Shown: positions 33,768-47,388, counted from the stretch's first letter. The stretch: 64,000 nucleotides of DNA from Chaetomium olivaceum (GCA_039881045.1 JAYWVB010000041.1:186001-250000), one strand, 5' to 3'. Numbers and translations are program-made. The notes: generated from the letters alone by a model not told the origin.

Positions 33768-36258
33768 ATGTCTTCCTACGGCGGCGGTGGCTACAGCTCC
33801 CGCGGCGGCGGCGGAGGATACTCGGGCGGCTATGACCGTAACGGCGGTGGTGGCGGTGGTTACTCGTAAGTTTGACACTCAGATTCCTAACTTTGTCGTT
33901 GCTCCATTTTGGAGCGGTGAACGATCCTTCACGCGTTCGGCCCCTTGTCTTTGCACCCCTTCAAGTCATCAATTACTGACCGGGTTCCAACTACAGCGGC
34001 TCTAATGGTTATTCCGGCGGTGGCGGCGGCGGCGGCTACGGCGGCGGTGGTGGAGGCTATGGCGGTGGTGGCGGTGGTGGATATGGCGGTGGAGGTGGCG
34101 GCTACGGCGGCGGCGGTGGTGATCGCATGTCCAATCTTGGTGCCGGTCTGCAGAAGCAGAACTGGACTTGGACACGCTTCCCAAGTTCGAGAAATCGTTC
34201 TACCAGGAGCACCCCAACGTCGCCGCTCGGACGCAGGCTGAGGTTGACAAGTTCCGTCGCGATCACGCTATGACTGTCGCAGGGACCAATGTCCCAAGCC
34301 CGGTCGAGACGTTCGATGAGGCTGGTTTCCCCCGCTACGTTATGGATGAGGTCAAGGCCCAGGGGTTCCCCGCGCCGACCGCCATTCAGTCTCAGGGCTG
34401 GCCTATGGCACTCTCGGGACGCGACGTCGTCGGTATTGCCGAGACTGGTTCTGGCAAGACCCTGACTTACTGCCTTCCCGCCATCGTTCACATTAACGCC
34501 CAGCCCCTCCTCGCCCCCGGCGACGGCCCCATCGTTTTGGTCCTTGCTCCTACCCGCGAACTGGCTGTTCAGATTCAGCAAGAAATCACCAAGTTCGGCA
34601 AGTCCTCGAGGATTCGCAACACTTGCGTCTACGGTGGTGTCCCGAAGGGCCCTCAAACCCGCGACCTCTCTCGTGGTGTTGAGGTGTGCATTGCCACGCC
34701 TGGCCGTCTGATTGATATGCTGGAGTCGGGCAGGACTAACCTCCGGCGCGTTACTTACCTGGTTCTTGACGAGGCCGACCGTATGCTCGACATGGGTTTC
34801 GAGCCCCAAATCCGCAAGATCATCGGGCAGATTCGGCCCGACCGTCAGACCTGCATGTGGTCTGCTACTTGGCCCAAGGAAGTCCGCGCTTTGGCCAGCG
34901 ACTTCCTGACTGATTTCATTCAGGTTAACATTGGCTCTATGGACCTAGCTGCCAACCACCGCATCACACAGATTGTGGAGGTCGTGAATGAGAGCGAGAA
35001 GCGCGACAAGATGATCAAGCATCTTGAGAAGATCATGGAGGACAAGGAGGTCCAGAACAAGATCCTCATCTTCACAGGTACCAAGCGTGTGGCTGATGAG
35101 ATCACCCGCTTCCTTCGCCAGGACGGCTGGCCAGCACTTTGTAAGTTGTTTCCGTCGCTTACGATGCCTTTTTTTTCAATGCTAACATACTCCCCAGCAA
35201 TCCACGGTGACAAGCAACAAAACGAGCGCGATTGGGTCCTGGATCAGTTCAAGACTGGAAAAAGCCCCATCATGGTTGCCACTGACGTTGCGTCTCGCGG
35301 TATCGGTATGTCCCCCTCCCACCCCCACAAACCCGTGCCCTCTTTTGGGCGACCTTCCAGCATCGAAGTGTGCTGTGCTTTACTCTTGTGTCTAGGGGCT
35401 CTCTTGATTGCGCGAACTTGCCTGACCTCGTGTCTGCATGGTCTTCCTGAACGGAGTCTTGGATTCGTGACGTAGCAGGGACGCTGTTCTTGATGCTACG
35501 CCGTAATTCTTCTTCTCTTGTACCGTTTCTTCTTGCCGTGGTACAAGCGTAGAGTAGACATACCTTGACTTTGATCAAGCTTTGTCTCCAAGATTCCCAA
35601 AGGCCCGAGGACCCGGAGCCTGGGATCTCCCACCGGCATATTCACCGCAATAGACAGCCCATCTGCCAAGGAGAGAAGTACAGCCATCGTGGATCACGAA
35701 ACATGCTTAGCTATCCGTGTCATCGGCCATCCGTTCGTGCTGGAACGTTGCTTGCACTCAAGCTGCTCGCTGTTTGCTAACCATTTCCTTGTTTCAAAGA
35801 TGTGCGCAACATTACCCATGTGCTCAACTATGACTACCCAAACAACTCGGAGGATTACATCCATCGTATTGGTAGAACTGGCCGTGCCGGCGCTAAGGGC
35901 ACAGCCATCACCTTCTTCACCACTGACAGTACGTTCTTCCCCATACATTATCCTTCCCGTCGTGCGGTTTGCTTACATACATATAGACTCAAAGCAGGCT
36001 CGCGACCTCGTGAGTGTTCTCCAAGAGGCCAAGCAGCATATTGATCCTCGCCTCGCCGAAATGGTTCGGTACGGCGGTGGTGGTGGCAACAACCGGTATG
36101 GCGGTTATCGTGGCCGCGGCGGTGGTGGATTCCGTGGCGGTAAGTGTGTACCTGTCGGCTCCCAACACGCTTGAAATGCATATGCTAACCACCCATCAGG
36201 ACGTTCTCAAGGCGCTAATGGCCCCAACGCCATGCCCATGGGCAACCGTCGGTGGTAG
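33768..36258 (+). CDS. dbp2: DEAD-box RNA helicase Dbp2 (p68 family), with a frameshift
   Basis: Six exons: 33768-33865, 33997-35140, 35198-35305, 35800-35928, 35987-36139 and 36200-36258. One missing base near 34164 must be allowed for; the product would then be 563 residues. The N-terminus is a Gly-Gly-Tyr repeat followed by DRMSNLGAGLQKQNW, after which the next conserved stretch DTLPKFEKSFYQEHP is in another frame. Helicase motifs follow: GFPAPTAIQSQGWP (Q motif), AETGSGKT (I), PTRELAVQI (Ia), DEADRMLDMGF (II), SATWP (III), ATDVASRGIDV (V) and HRIGRTGRAG (VI). The C-terminus is RGG-like (YRGRGGGGFRGG). Dbp2 remodels RNA in ribosome biogenesis, mRNP assembly and nonsense-mediated decay. The 494-base third intron interrupts motif V. 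Confidence 0.93.
33997..34126 (+). repeat. GGC/GGT/TAC repeat coding a Gly-Tyr tract
   Basis: Tandem glycine codons with interspersed tyrosine codons form the low-complexity N-terminus of Dbp2. Confidence 0.85.
34162..34167 (+). other. Single-base deficit in dbp2
   Basis: The conserved join QNWDLDTLPKFEK is broken. The sequence reads AAC TGG AC TTG GAC, so one G is lacking after the TGG codon. The shift equals exactly one missing base, in a two-G run where three would be expected. Confidence 0.8.
35306..35799 (+). other. Long conserved-position intron of dbp2
   Basis: This 494-base intron starts GTATGT, ends TTTCAAAG, and has a GCTAAC branch point about 20 bases before the acceptor. It splits ATDVASRGI from DVRNITH. 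Introns at this place are known in the budding- and fission-yeast p68-type genes, where the budding-yeast one is about 1 kb. All other introns in this gene are 57-131 bases. Confidence 0.8.
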
Positions 36259-39200
36259 ACGACCACACGCTTGAAAGGCGCCGTAAGCGTTAGGCGTCAT
36301 CCAGATCTTTCGTGACTGGCTTTTCGACCAGTGCACCCCGCATTCGGACATCACGGCGTTTCGCGTAGAGGGTTCGGCTTAGAGGTCGGTTTCGTGGCAT
36401 ATTTGCCACCGGTTATGTTGTTTTTTGTTGTCACCCCAGGCTGAGACGTGGCTCGTTTTTTGATGCATTGCCATTCCATATTTGAGGGGGTAAGAGGAAG
36501 TTTTTAAAAGCCCGCGGTTGCAGAAGCTACCGCACAGGGAGAGGGTTCGTCATCCCGTCGAGGTCAGATCTCGGTCGGTCGGTCACCACAAACCATGACG
36601 ATCCATCCCTTGGCCGATGACTGGTGTGGACATTGGAGATGCGTCAGGGCCGTTTGACTTATTTTCAGCTGTGGTCTTTCTTATCCTCTATAGTTGATTT
36701 GACCCTACTTTTATGATCGCGGGGCTCAGCCGCGGATCTGAGGAAAGGGAGGCTCTCGCGGGTCCTGACCCAGATGGACGGAGCAGTCACAAGACAAGTT
36801 TATGCCCGCTCTTGTCGTAACCGGCAGCGACGGATAAATGCCTATGTACTTAATCTCGGGGAAAAGCGAATACCATTTGATACACAATCCTCGGCCATGT
36901 AAACTCTGATGCTTGGTGATTCTTCCTTTTGCCGTTCGAGCCTCCTGCCTATTCGGCCAAGGGACCTTGTACTTCGTACGCCTGGGCCGACTTCAGTTTT
37001 CGTTCGCCATGTATTGAGTATACTAGGCTAACATGTCATTCGAGAACGAGGATTGAGCCCGTAGTAAAACACGTAGGTAGGTCGATGGGACTCCCCCGCC
37101 TAACGAATTATCAACGGGCTTGGCCACGAAAGTCATGACTCGGACCATCCGACAACCTCCTTTCTCGCAACTAAGTGATGAATAATGGGCTTCTGGCCAG
37201 CTCCCTGTTACACAGGAGAACCGGGAGAAGGAAGCAGGCTAGTTTGGTCTCCCGCCGGTCTATCAAGGAGTAACCTTGAACGCAAAATTACGGGTATTTT
37301 CACGCTGGTGGGTTCCTCATCCCTTTCCTTCTCCTGTTTCCAAATTTGGCAGCTCCATCCATCTCACGTGGAAACCCCAAATAACTACATGCTGCCGACC
37401 GCGACTCCTCCTCTCCCTGGGTAGACCCGGCTCCTGCTCGGCATGGTACGAGGTTCGTCTTGTTATTGGGAGGTCGGATGTTTTGTCCTCGGCCCGGTGA
37501 GCCTTGGGTGGTGGATCTGCTTGAGGGGGGTAAGGGGTTGGATGAGGCCGAGAGACCGAGTTTGATGAGTCCGCTATCGGCGGGGGTTTTGGTACGGGGT
37601 GAGAGTTCTTGAGAAGTGGATTCCCCCTTGCCCGAGAACAAGAGGGTAGTGTCCGGCCTTGAGACGCACACCGGCGTTCGAGGAGGGGTTGGGGCGTTCT
37701 GGGGTTTGGAGGAGTAGCCACGCAGGGTCTCGGGTGCCGCGGGGAGGGTTGCGGCTCCCATGGGGTTTTGGGGGGCTGGAGGGGAAGGTTCGGGTCAGCG
37801 CGGCTTCTCGTGGTTTGTCAATGTGGTTGGCCCATCGGCGAGTTCTACCTTACAGTAACGCTCCGGAGGGGCAACACGCTGACCGACCTCTGCGCCAGTC
37901 CGGGGAAGATGTGCAGCGTAGTCACGCCATTTGGCGTGTGTTGTCACATGGAGAGTTGTTTGTTAGTCACAGTTTCCAGCCACTGACATGATGAGTATTG
38001 GGAGTGATGATGTCTTCCTTGCAATTATGGTTCACACGGGCTTGATGAGGTTTATACGTTGTGGTATATGCTAACCCTCCCGTTGTATCATGTTGGCGTT
38101 GAGATCGACAGCTATTTCTCCGGCCAACCAACTGTCACGTTCTATTCTAGGGATGGCGCGATAGATGGGGATGATGAGCGCCGTGGGCACTGTCTAGCGT
38201 TGGCCATCTCCCGGATGGCGGAACGGCGAATCCGATCGTGGCTCGATACTCAAGTTGTTTGGATCGACGGGGATGGTCCCCACCGAGCCGACAACTGGTC
38301 TCTCGGTGCCTTTTGTGAAGGAAAGGAGGTTATCGGTCAGCAAAAGCACATGTTGGGATCACACACCTGGATAGATGAGTGACTGTCTAGCACAAAGATG
38401 GGGCACACCGTCAGTACCGGCCTAATAACGAATCTCGCCGAATGGGCAGTGTGGTTGATGTGAAACTCCCTCCCTTTGTTGGTACTGGACCTCTCGTTGA
38501 GGGGACTGTACTTTTTCCCCCTCCAATACAATCATTCCCGGTGCTCGAGCTTTTGAATGACTCTATCTGTTCAACGTATTGGCTCGAACCACTGCGTAGT
38601 GGATATTGAACGCCCATCTTATTACCCGGAATTACAAATTAGTTCAAAGCTACGAATAACATGGAGGACGGTCTGCGTTGCGGGGGAAGAGCGCGAACCC
38701 CAGTGCTTTCGCCTTCGTAGTCTCCGCGGGATCGCCGAATAGCCTCCCACGATCCCACGGTCCCGCCAACGGGATGGGTCAAGCGTGTTGGTGCTTGTTC
38801 GTTGGAGCTGTTTGCCTTCAACCAGTGGGCTGGGCCCGGTATGCTCCGTCCAGGGGGCGGGACACGGGCGGGACACGGCGCTCTAGAGACGGTCAAGCGA
38901 TGTGACAACCCAAGTACAGAATATTTCGAGAAGGACTGGCTCTCAACGCTAGAAAGCAGGCCCCTGGACTTGTCTCATGCATCTCCAAGCCCATCTCCCT
39001 TTCCGTCAATACTTGACTAATGACCCTTCCCACGTCTAACGGGGTAAAATCTGGATTCGCACTAGCCTCTCCGGCTATCTCTCCATCGACGTTCAAATGA
39101 CGGTGAAGAACAAGGCCGGCGCCGCCAAGGATAGTTTTGCTGGCGCTTTTGATCGTCTGTCTCGGACGACGGTGAGATGGGCATTTCCAGATGCCTTGTC

Positions 39201-42200
39201 TAAGGAAGGGCGATGCGTCGGGTAGGGTCACGCTGCTCGACCCCTCAGGGAAACCCGTGTCTCGACAACCTGGCGAATGATTTTAAGAACTGCAGCTCGT
39301 CAGCACGTCGGTCCCGCTGATGGCCGCGAAGGAGACGGCGACTGCCACGGTGTTCATGCAAGTCTAATAAGAGATGGCGCCTAAGAGTGCACCGTTTCGT
39401 TCAAAACATCGGGAAGCTGGTTCGACACTAAGATCTTACGCTACTACTCTACAACGGCACGTGTAAAAGCTGGATAGATCGCAGGATGCCAGGCCGGATA
39501 TCGAGCCGCATAGTCTGTAAATCTGGGATATGCTCAGGGCAAATGGTTTGGAGTGCGCGCTTGCGAACCAAGAGCCCATTCCTGACGTTGCCTCTTCCGT
39601 TAACTAAGTGAACATGGCAAAAAGCGAAACCAAGGGGGTCTCGCTGGCCGTTCGGCCCCGAGAGCTGAATCGCAGGCGTCGGGGGCAAATTTGGGCCAGC
39701 CTCATGATCGCCCCATCGAGGCCTCGGTGACGGTCGATGATGATGAACGATCAACAACCGCATCTGCCCCTGTGCGGTGTCTCAAAAAGCCAAATCATCG
39801 CATCTCCTCGCTGCGATCAGCACAACTGCGGTGTCGCCGGGTGCCGAGTTGGCCGCCTTCAGCTGTCATGACGGGTTCCACTTCCTCTGTCGATATTTGC
39901 GGATGTTGTCTTGAATCCAGAGCAGCGGGAAATGGTCAGATGTCCCAAAACTGTCCAAGTTAGCGAGGGGCGGTGGGCCCGATGTGGCCCGTGATGGTGT
40001 CCCTTCGCTCGTCATGTCGAATCAAGCGCTGTGCCGCAGTGCAGCAGTCCCAGGGGCCAGGATGCCCCCAGTTGAGGCTGGCCAAGCCCCCCAAAGCTGA
40101 ATTTCCCGCCCACATCCCTTTGGCTCTTCCCCTCCCTCGGGTTGCCATCCAAATTCCAAAAGGAGAGAATGCTGCGTCAGTGCATGACGGGCCTCCCAAA
40201 GATAGCAACGGCGCCACCTCCGATACATGCGAATACGTGAAAAGCAGCCCCGTCATTTGCCGACGAAGCCGACAGCCCACCACTCGGGAGACGGAAAGGG
40301 GCCATGAATTTTCCTCGTCAAGGAAAAAGGGTTGTCGCGTTGCTGACAAAATATGGAAGAAGCATTGAAGGAAAGTGTAACTTGGTATTTTGCCTGCAAG
40401 TGGAGAGAAATAACTTGAATGCGCCTACCTATCACGTGCGTTTCCGTGGCTGCGCCTGAAAGTTGCACTGTTCTGGCGGGAGTTATGGTTAAAAAGCTGC
40501 TCAGGTCTGGCACAAAACATTGTCCATCCCCATGTCAGCCTTCACACCCTTGGTTGCACTGTGTGGTGGTTTCTTGTCAGCACTGTGAGGGTTATTTCGG
40601 AAAGATACTGTAACTCCAGGATCTCCCTCCACAGTGTCGTTCCGCATCACGCGTTTTGTGTCAATGCATTCCCCCATTGTCTGCCTGGCTTGCCGGCTTC
40701 CCGTTATCGGCTAGCCGATCACATAGGCGGGCTGTGGGGACGGGCCCTTCGCGGTGCAGGACCATCCGTCCCGACGGGGCAGCTCGTCCTCTGTGTTTCC
40801 AATCGTTGGGTGATGCATGGAGGTATTTGCAGCATGCCCCGACCAGACATCCATCCCGCTTCCCGATACTCGCGACGTATTTTGCTGTTTCTGGCCCCTT
40901 CGGCTGCAGCGGCAAGAAAAAGGCCGCTCACCGCAACATGCCCTGTCATGTGGGCAAAATTCGCAGATGTCCAGACTCGGTCGATTACCGCCTCGCAGTG
41001 TTGCCGTCCTATCAAAACCGCCCGTCACGCTGCAGCCACAAGGGGCAACGGAAGCATCTTCGGCCGTGCCCTGCATGGACAGCGAGCCGTCCCCGGTCGG
41101 TCGGCGACATTGCTGAGAAAAGAGAATGATCCCTTCGGTTTCGCCTGTGGCATACGTCAGAGTGAGGCCAGGGCAGCGTCGGGAATGTTCCATTCACCGT
41201 CAGACCCAAGGTACGTATTTGTGGCTTGACAAGCGCCCGCGTTAGTCAGGCACATCAAGAAGGGAGAGACATAAGCCGTCACCGACAAATCGAGAATTAC
41301 AAAAGTTCAGCATGCACATCAACCCAGAGTGTGACACCAGTACCCGCCAATCAGCAAGTCTACCGAGCGCCAAAGCGACCACCCCCGTTTTGCTTGTTTT
41401 GCTGGCAGAGAAATTCCACCCGTCACCCGGACATGGCGATATACATACCGATGACTTCCTGGCGAATCGGTTACATTGCCACTAACGGGCATCAGATACA
41501 GATGCAATGTCTCGGCTTGACGGCCTTTTTGTCTCGACACCTCTATCCCTTTTACCGAGCACCACCTTGTCAGTTTCCTGGACCAAGGCGTCGCACAACA
41601 GGTCGACGAGACCCAGTCCCTCACCCACCTATGCGCGAGGCCGCTAGTGCTGCCCAACACGTGGCGGGCTCACTGCAACGTTGATCGGTGAGACAAGGGC
41701 CCGGAAACTCACCCAACGGCAATGTTGCCAACTCGAGCACGCAGAGGGCCAGCATCTGCTTAGTTCACACTTCCTTCTGTGAGCACTCCCTTCGGATGAG
41801 GACCTCGAGAGCTCTCCTTCGCGCTTCTCCCGCCCCGGCATGTGCCTTAGCTGTCGCTCCGAGTCGTGTTGCACACTGTGCCCCTCTCAGACATGTCGCG
41901 CGATTTTAGTGCATCCGAATCTTCGGGTCACCGAGAAAGGAGCACAGGGCATGAAGCGGCTCAGATGATAACTACATAGTACATCCGTTAGGCGAGGAGG
42001 CGATCTCAAACTGATACGTCGACCTAGAGGCGCATCCCAGCTTGTCTGTTCGAGCCCTCCCATCGTTCCTCTCATTTTTATCACTGTTTGCCGGTGTCCG
42101 TGGTAAACTGTCACCTTCATGCTAGCAAGGTAACCCTGCACGGACAGAGAGATGCATTGCCTATTTTACCGCGACATTTATCGGGGAAAAAAGAACCAGA

Positions 42201-45200
42201 TACCTGGTACACTACAGAATGTAAAACTTGCATTCGCACATCTTACTGAAATTCGCTATTTTTTGCCCCTGGATTTCAGTGGTTGATCAGGCCTCGCCCG
42301 CCGCCGCAGACGGGACGGGAGCTAACGAACTGACGAAATTGGACCCTGACTGCTGATCATCGACACTAGATTCCCTGCTGGACCGGAGGGCCGTTTTAAG
42401 CTTGCGACGGCGCCAAACGAAGTGGTTTCGCGAAGAACGCCATCAGTTCCATCCGGCTCCAGTTCGGCCAAACTCCCCAGATTTTCTCGGATCCAAGCCC
42501 CAACCTCAAGCGCCAGCGCTGATTTTAGTCTCGCCGCATTCGCCGTCGTCTAAACTTTAAATCAACCGTACCTCTTTCGCTTGTTCTCGCTGGCTTTGCC
42601 AAACAAACCGTAGACGCGCTGAGTCGCGACCTGCAATTTCCAGGAGGTTGGGGCAACCGTAATTGAATGACGAGTGATTTTATTCGATAACTAGACGTAC
42701 GGCCCGAGCTGTCAATCGGCTGTCGTTCTCCCGATCGATCCGACCAGTCACTAACTACTCTGGTCGCCGCGGCGTTTTCACACTCACTTTTCGTCTTGTC
42801 AGTCTCCCATCTGCGCACGGAGGATAAGCAGTCGAGAGAGCAGACGCTGCTGAACGAGCTGCAGGTGATGGCAAATGGCGGTGGACCTGCCTGTCACTGC
42901 CTGTGCATCGTTGGCCCTGCCTTTTCCGCTCCGGCTGGCGTGGTGCGTGCCCTTGATCCGAGTTACTTTGGTAATTACCACATGGAAACAAGGGTGTCGA
43001 GTGTTCGAAAGGGTTTGAACCACCCCCACCCCTCAAGAGTTATCTCACCCCAACCCCTTGGCGCTGTTGTCGCCCGCATCTTCGCATCTGCGGTAACCTG
43101 GTCGGTTGTGTGCAGGTCAGCGGTGGGTGAGGGAGCCCAGCCGCACCAGGGTCCCCAAGACGGCGGACCACGCGAGGAAATGAACCACGCAGATCCTCGC
43201 ACTGTCCCACAAGTGGTGTACTGGACAACACTTGGCTGTATTGACCGTACTGTGGTGAAATGAGCCGGGATCCCAGCGAAGAGGTCCCTTCCGCACACCT
43301 CGCATTCTCGAATCTTCAACAACCACAACAAATTTATGCGGCGAATGTTTTTCTGCAGAAGAATTCCGCATATCAGCTGAGCTGAGAATACACCACCTCG
43401 CCACCACTCGGGCCGGCGCTCACCGAAAACTTTGCTTCTTTTTGCTGTAAACAAGAGATCGGTATTTTGCAGGGTGTGTTACCCCCTGTTGATATTTCCC
43501 ATCGCTGTGAGGTCCCAGTTGGCCAAGTCCAAGCCAACCCCGTCAAAAGGATCCACAGAACCTGAGTGCAACATCCGTCCCCATTGCGCGCGACCAGCCA
43601 GTCATCTCCCTGCCCCTCGCCACTCCATCCGCCCGCCCCAGCTCCTGCGTGCCGCCACTCCTGGACTTTTTTTCCCTTCGAGAGTAGGGGGCTTCGTCGA
43701 TGCGGGGATCAGACGCACGGCCCAGGCGCAAAGTGACAGTCCTTTCCTGAGAGAGAGCGACGTGCGTTACTCCCCAAGGCTCGAACAACAACAAAAACCT
43801 GGTTCGGCGCGAGAACACATTTGAACTGGCATAGATAGTACTAGTACAGGGGCGGCTTGAGTCGCATAACTAAATGCTGGGGAACCTATACTAGCGGAAG
43901 ACCGGGCCATTATACTTTCCTCTCCACTTATCGTCTACTCCAGTACACGCAGTCCATAGATGCCCGATACAAGACCAGCTCCGCATTAGGTCATCAACTG
44001 CGAGGTTCGCGCGCGAGTCAGAATGGAGCGTCAATGCAGGTGTGGGAATTTTGGAGGCCCTTCTGGGCAGGCAGTTCCGCCTGGGTGGCGTTGCAGCAGC
44101 GACATCCATCCCCGCTGAGATTTTACCATGCAGATCCATTGGTCTAACCGCTTGTGGGTTATCCACATTTCCTCAAGCAGCAGCCCACCTGCTCTGCAAA
44201 GAGAGGGTGTGGTGTGAGGGAAAGAAGGGTGCGCCACAACTGACAGAAGGAAGAGGGAAAAACTAAAGTACATGGGATGTTTGTCGTGCACTGGCGAACA
44301 CAAAAATCTATGTTTCATGTAATGCGCCCTGCATTTGCATGTGGGAGAGAAGGAGAGAAAAGGAGAGGAGGAGTAAACCCCAAGGGAAACTTCCGACAAT
44401 CGTTCGTGACGAGTTGTAGACTGGAACCAGCGGGATGGGAACGATCGGCTGTGGGGTTGCCGGAATGCGTTAGGATTTCGCAACTCGTTAGGCGACGCGT
44501 GAGGGGGGGTTGCGCCATTGGGTAATCAGCAAGTCCCAACCACATGGATGGGTGCAGCCATCCTTCTCCGACGAGGAGGGCGTCATGCTTGATACCGAAC
44601 ACACTTGTTTGTGCATCACAATCCAAAAACAATGAGGAATCTACGACGTATTCAATGAAAGTATTAGCAGATCTAGATATCATCACGACGCGCTGCGTTG
44701 GTTTTGATGACGGCATGGATTCATGATGGTATGAATAGAATCCCAAGTAAAGACGCGACGGGAAATACAAGGTGTCCGATCCGCACAGCCCACCAAGTCC
44801 ACCAGCCATCACTGGGCTGGGAGGTTACATAGTACAGACATGTATGTATGTACCTATTCTCCGGCTCTCGAAACCCGGCAGCAATTCTCCTCCTCCCCTC
44901 TTCCCACCTATTCCTGGTCTCCATCATCAGTCTCTCTTCTCCTTTCGAAGCAGTGTTTCGTTATCATAGCACCCCCCCATTCGTCGGACCTCGAACCTTG
45001 CAAAGGCAGCGGGCTCCACTCGTGGAAATCAGCCCCTCCTCAACAGGCGCGGGCAAGCGTGACGGTCAGTGGGCACTGGGCAACTTGAATTCACAAACCC
45101 TGGGCCTGGAGGCCGAACGACCTCCCTGCTCGCTGCAACAGAGTTGTTCGACCCCATCCCAATTTCCCTCCACCTTTCCCACCCCCACTCCGATTATAAA

Positions 45201-45948
45201 ATCACCCTTGGTCCCGCACTAAACTCGATTTTCCCTCCCGGCCGAACCCTTCGCGATTCTTCCTGGACAAGCATCCATTTCACGGCACGTCAACGGCTGA
45301 TCTAATCCTGCCAGACTACTGCACGAAGAAGCAGCGGGCTGTGCGCCTCACGTCTCCAACCATTTTGTCGGGTCCCGGGAGCTAAACTTTACGTCGCTGC
45401 GGCTCTGGTGCTTGACTAGCCCATTAGCGTGCACGCTAAAATCGCTTCGAGGACCTCTGCAGCGTGTGCTTCTCGACCCAACAAGCCACAAGCCAGCAAC
45501 AACACCCAGCCTATTCTTGTTCGGGCCTGCGCACTAAATTAGTGCTGGTCGCTCGACCTCCACTCCGGGCCTTCACACACGCCCCCCCCCCCTCCACCCA
45601 CAACACAATCATCTGCGGTTGTGCCGCCGGCGGACCTTGGGTTTATTATTTGGAGTCCCGCCTCGACAAAACAAGCCGTCCCACATCCTTCCGGCCAAAC
45701 TACACTATCACGGTGTATTATTCGCCAAGGAAACGAAACATTGACGGCACCTCACTCTCTCTCACTCTCTCACCCACGTCCTCCATCCATCATCACGTCC
45801 TTGGGCTGCGTGCTTCATTGACGCGCACCATCCAACGGGCTCTTGAGCACCAATTCATTCCCCCCTACCTGACTGGCATCCGAAGCCGACCCCTCGACTT
45901 TTGGAATCCCTCGCGTCCGCATCTCCCGGCGACCTCTTCGACTCTTCT
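36259..45948. other. 9.7-kb gene-free region between dbp2 and con7
   Basis: This is the largest gap in the window. Many short reading frames overlap on both strands, the longest near 40561-41229, but none resembles a family, has good codon character or joins others through credible introns. There is no strong AT skew, so I see no sign of repeat-induced point mutation, and no transposase or reverse transcriptase fragment. The last kilobase before con7 is C/T-rich and has a TATA-like TTATAAAAT at about 45189. The gap may be a long regulatory region or may hold untranslated transcripts. Confidence 0.5.
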
Positions 45949-47388
45949 ATGGAGCGCGCCGCCCCCGAGTACTCGCAGTCAGGTTTGCCTTCGCCCCATC
46001 CTAGTGTCATCGGCGACACGCAGTCTAAGGCGGAACCTGTAGATACGGCGTCTGCTGCTGCTCAATACGCAACGCAGCAAGAGGCGCGGTCGGCCAGTTA
46101 CTCCAACTCGGCCACTCCCACCTCGGAATACAGCGTGTACCCGACCACTTCGCGGTCTGCCACTTTCCCAGACATGCAGCGCTCCTACCACCCCGCTAGC
46201 AACCCCAATGGGAGCGGCGGAGGGATGCCTCAAACACCAACAAGTCCGTCCATGTCTCTGCCAGATGCGCGCAGCCATCAGAATCCCCAGCCGGAGCAGG
46301 CCAAGTCTGACAGCGCTCTGCCTATAGATCCATCCATCGCAGGTGCCAGCCCGACTTATGCGACACACAACCAATATCCCCCCTATGCCGCCCCTCCCCA
46401 AGACATGTCTCAAGGGTACCAGCACCCGGGTACACCGGGCTTGTACACGCAGCCTCGCCCCGACTGGGGCGGTTACGGCCAGCAACCCGGCCATATCACC
46501 CCCGGCACCCACATCTTCCACCAGGCGCCCGCGACCGCCGCTGCCACCGGTCGCCCGCATCAGGTAGGTGCATATAACCTGCGTGCTTCGTTTCATCCAT
46601 CATGCGCGCCCCATTTCGACAGACCCGCCAAGCCCGGCCTCGCCTTCCGAGAGTCTTGATGGACAGGGTGCTAACCCTGCCCCCAGGTCTACAGCTTCGT
46701 CCCCATTCCGGGCGCACAGCAGCACAAGCGGCCTAGGAGGCGATTCGAGGAGATTGAACGCATGTACAAGTGCGGCCATAACGGATGCGAGAAGGCCTAT
46801 GGCACGCTAAACCATCTCAACGCTCATGTAACAATGCAGGCGCATGGCGTCAAGCGGACGCCTGAACGTACGTCGATTGCCCCAAGATAACCGGCCAACG
46901 GCAATTGGAAGTGCACATTGGCTAATGTGGTTGATTTCATCCAGTGTTTAAGGACATTCGCCGAGAGTGGAAAGCCAAGAAGAAGGAAGAGGAGGCTCGC
47001 AAGGCGGCTGCCGCTGAGGAAGACCGCCAGCGACAGGCGGCAGCTGCTGCAGCTGCCGCCGCCGCCCAGAACGGAGGCGCGGACCCGCAAGCTGGCGTGG
47101 ATGCTGCTCAGCCCCCAACCTCCTATCCCGGTTCAGGAACCGTCCAGTTGCCCCCCATCGGCTATCAGGCGGCTCGTTATGCAGGACCGCCCCCGGCCGG
47201 CATGCAGCAGCAGATGCCCGAGTATAGCTACCCGGGTTACTCGCCAGCGTCACCATACGGCCAGTCGGGCCAGCAGATGTACAACCCTCGTAAGTGAGCT
47301 ATTTCTGCCGCTTTATCAGTTAGTCCGCAGTAAAGTCCTGTGTTGCTAACTCCTTTAAGACAATGGTGGCCAACCCCCGAGCCATTAA
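45949..47388 (+). CDS. con7: C2H2 transcription factor Con7
   Basis: Four exons: 45949-46563, 46687-46867, 46945-47289 and 47360-47388, giving 389 residues. Con7 was defined in Magnaporthe as a regulator of conidium shape, appressorium formation and cell-wall genes. Residues 1-205 are disordered (Ser, Pro, Gln, Tyr). The conserved core follows: VYSFVPIPGAQQHKRPRRRF, a basic stretch, then a single zinc finger with Cys234, Cys239, His252 and His258 in CGHNGCEKAYGTLNHLNAHV. After LFKDIRREWKAKKKEEE a charged helix leads to an Ala/Gln run and a Tyr/Pro-rich tail ending QPPSH. All three introns are GT-AG and phases agree. The start at 45949 is the first ATG of the frame. Confidence 0.93.

Noticed and set aside
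40561..41229. 222-codon frame in the large gap
   Set aside because: Open frames overlap here in most phases on both strands, which suggests a stop-poor composition, and the peptide resembles nothing.
36259..45948. Transposon or RIP-mutated repeat
   Set aside because: No AT skew, no transposase or reverse transcriptase fragment and no long repeats visible by eye.
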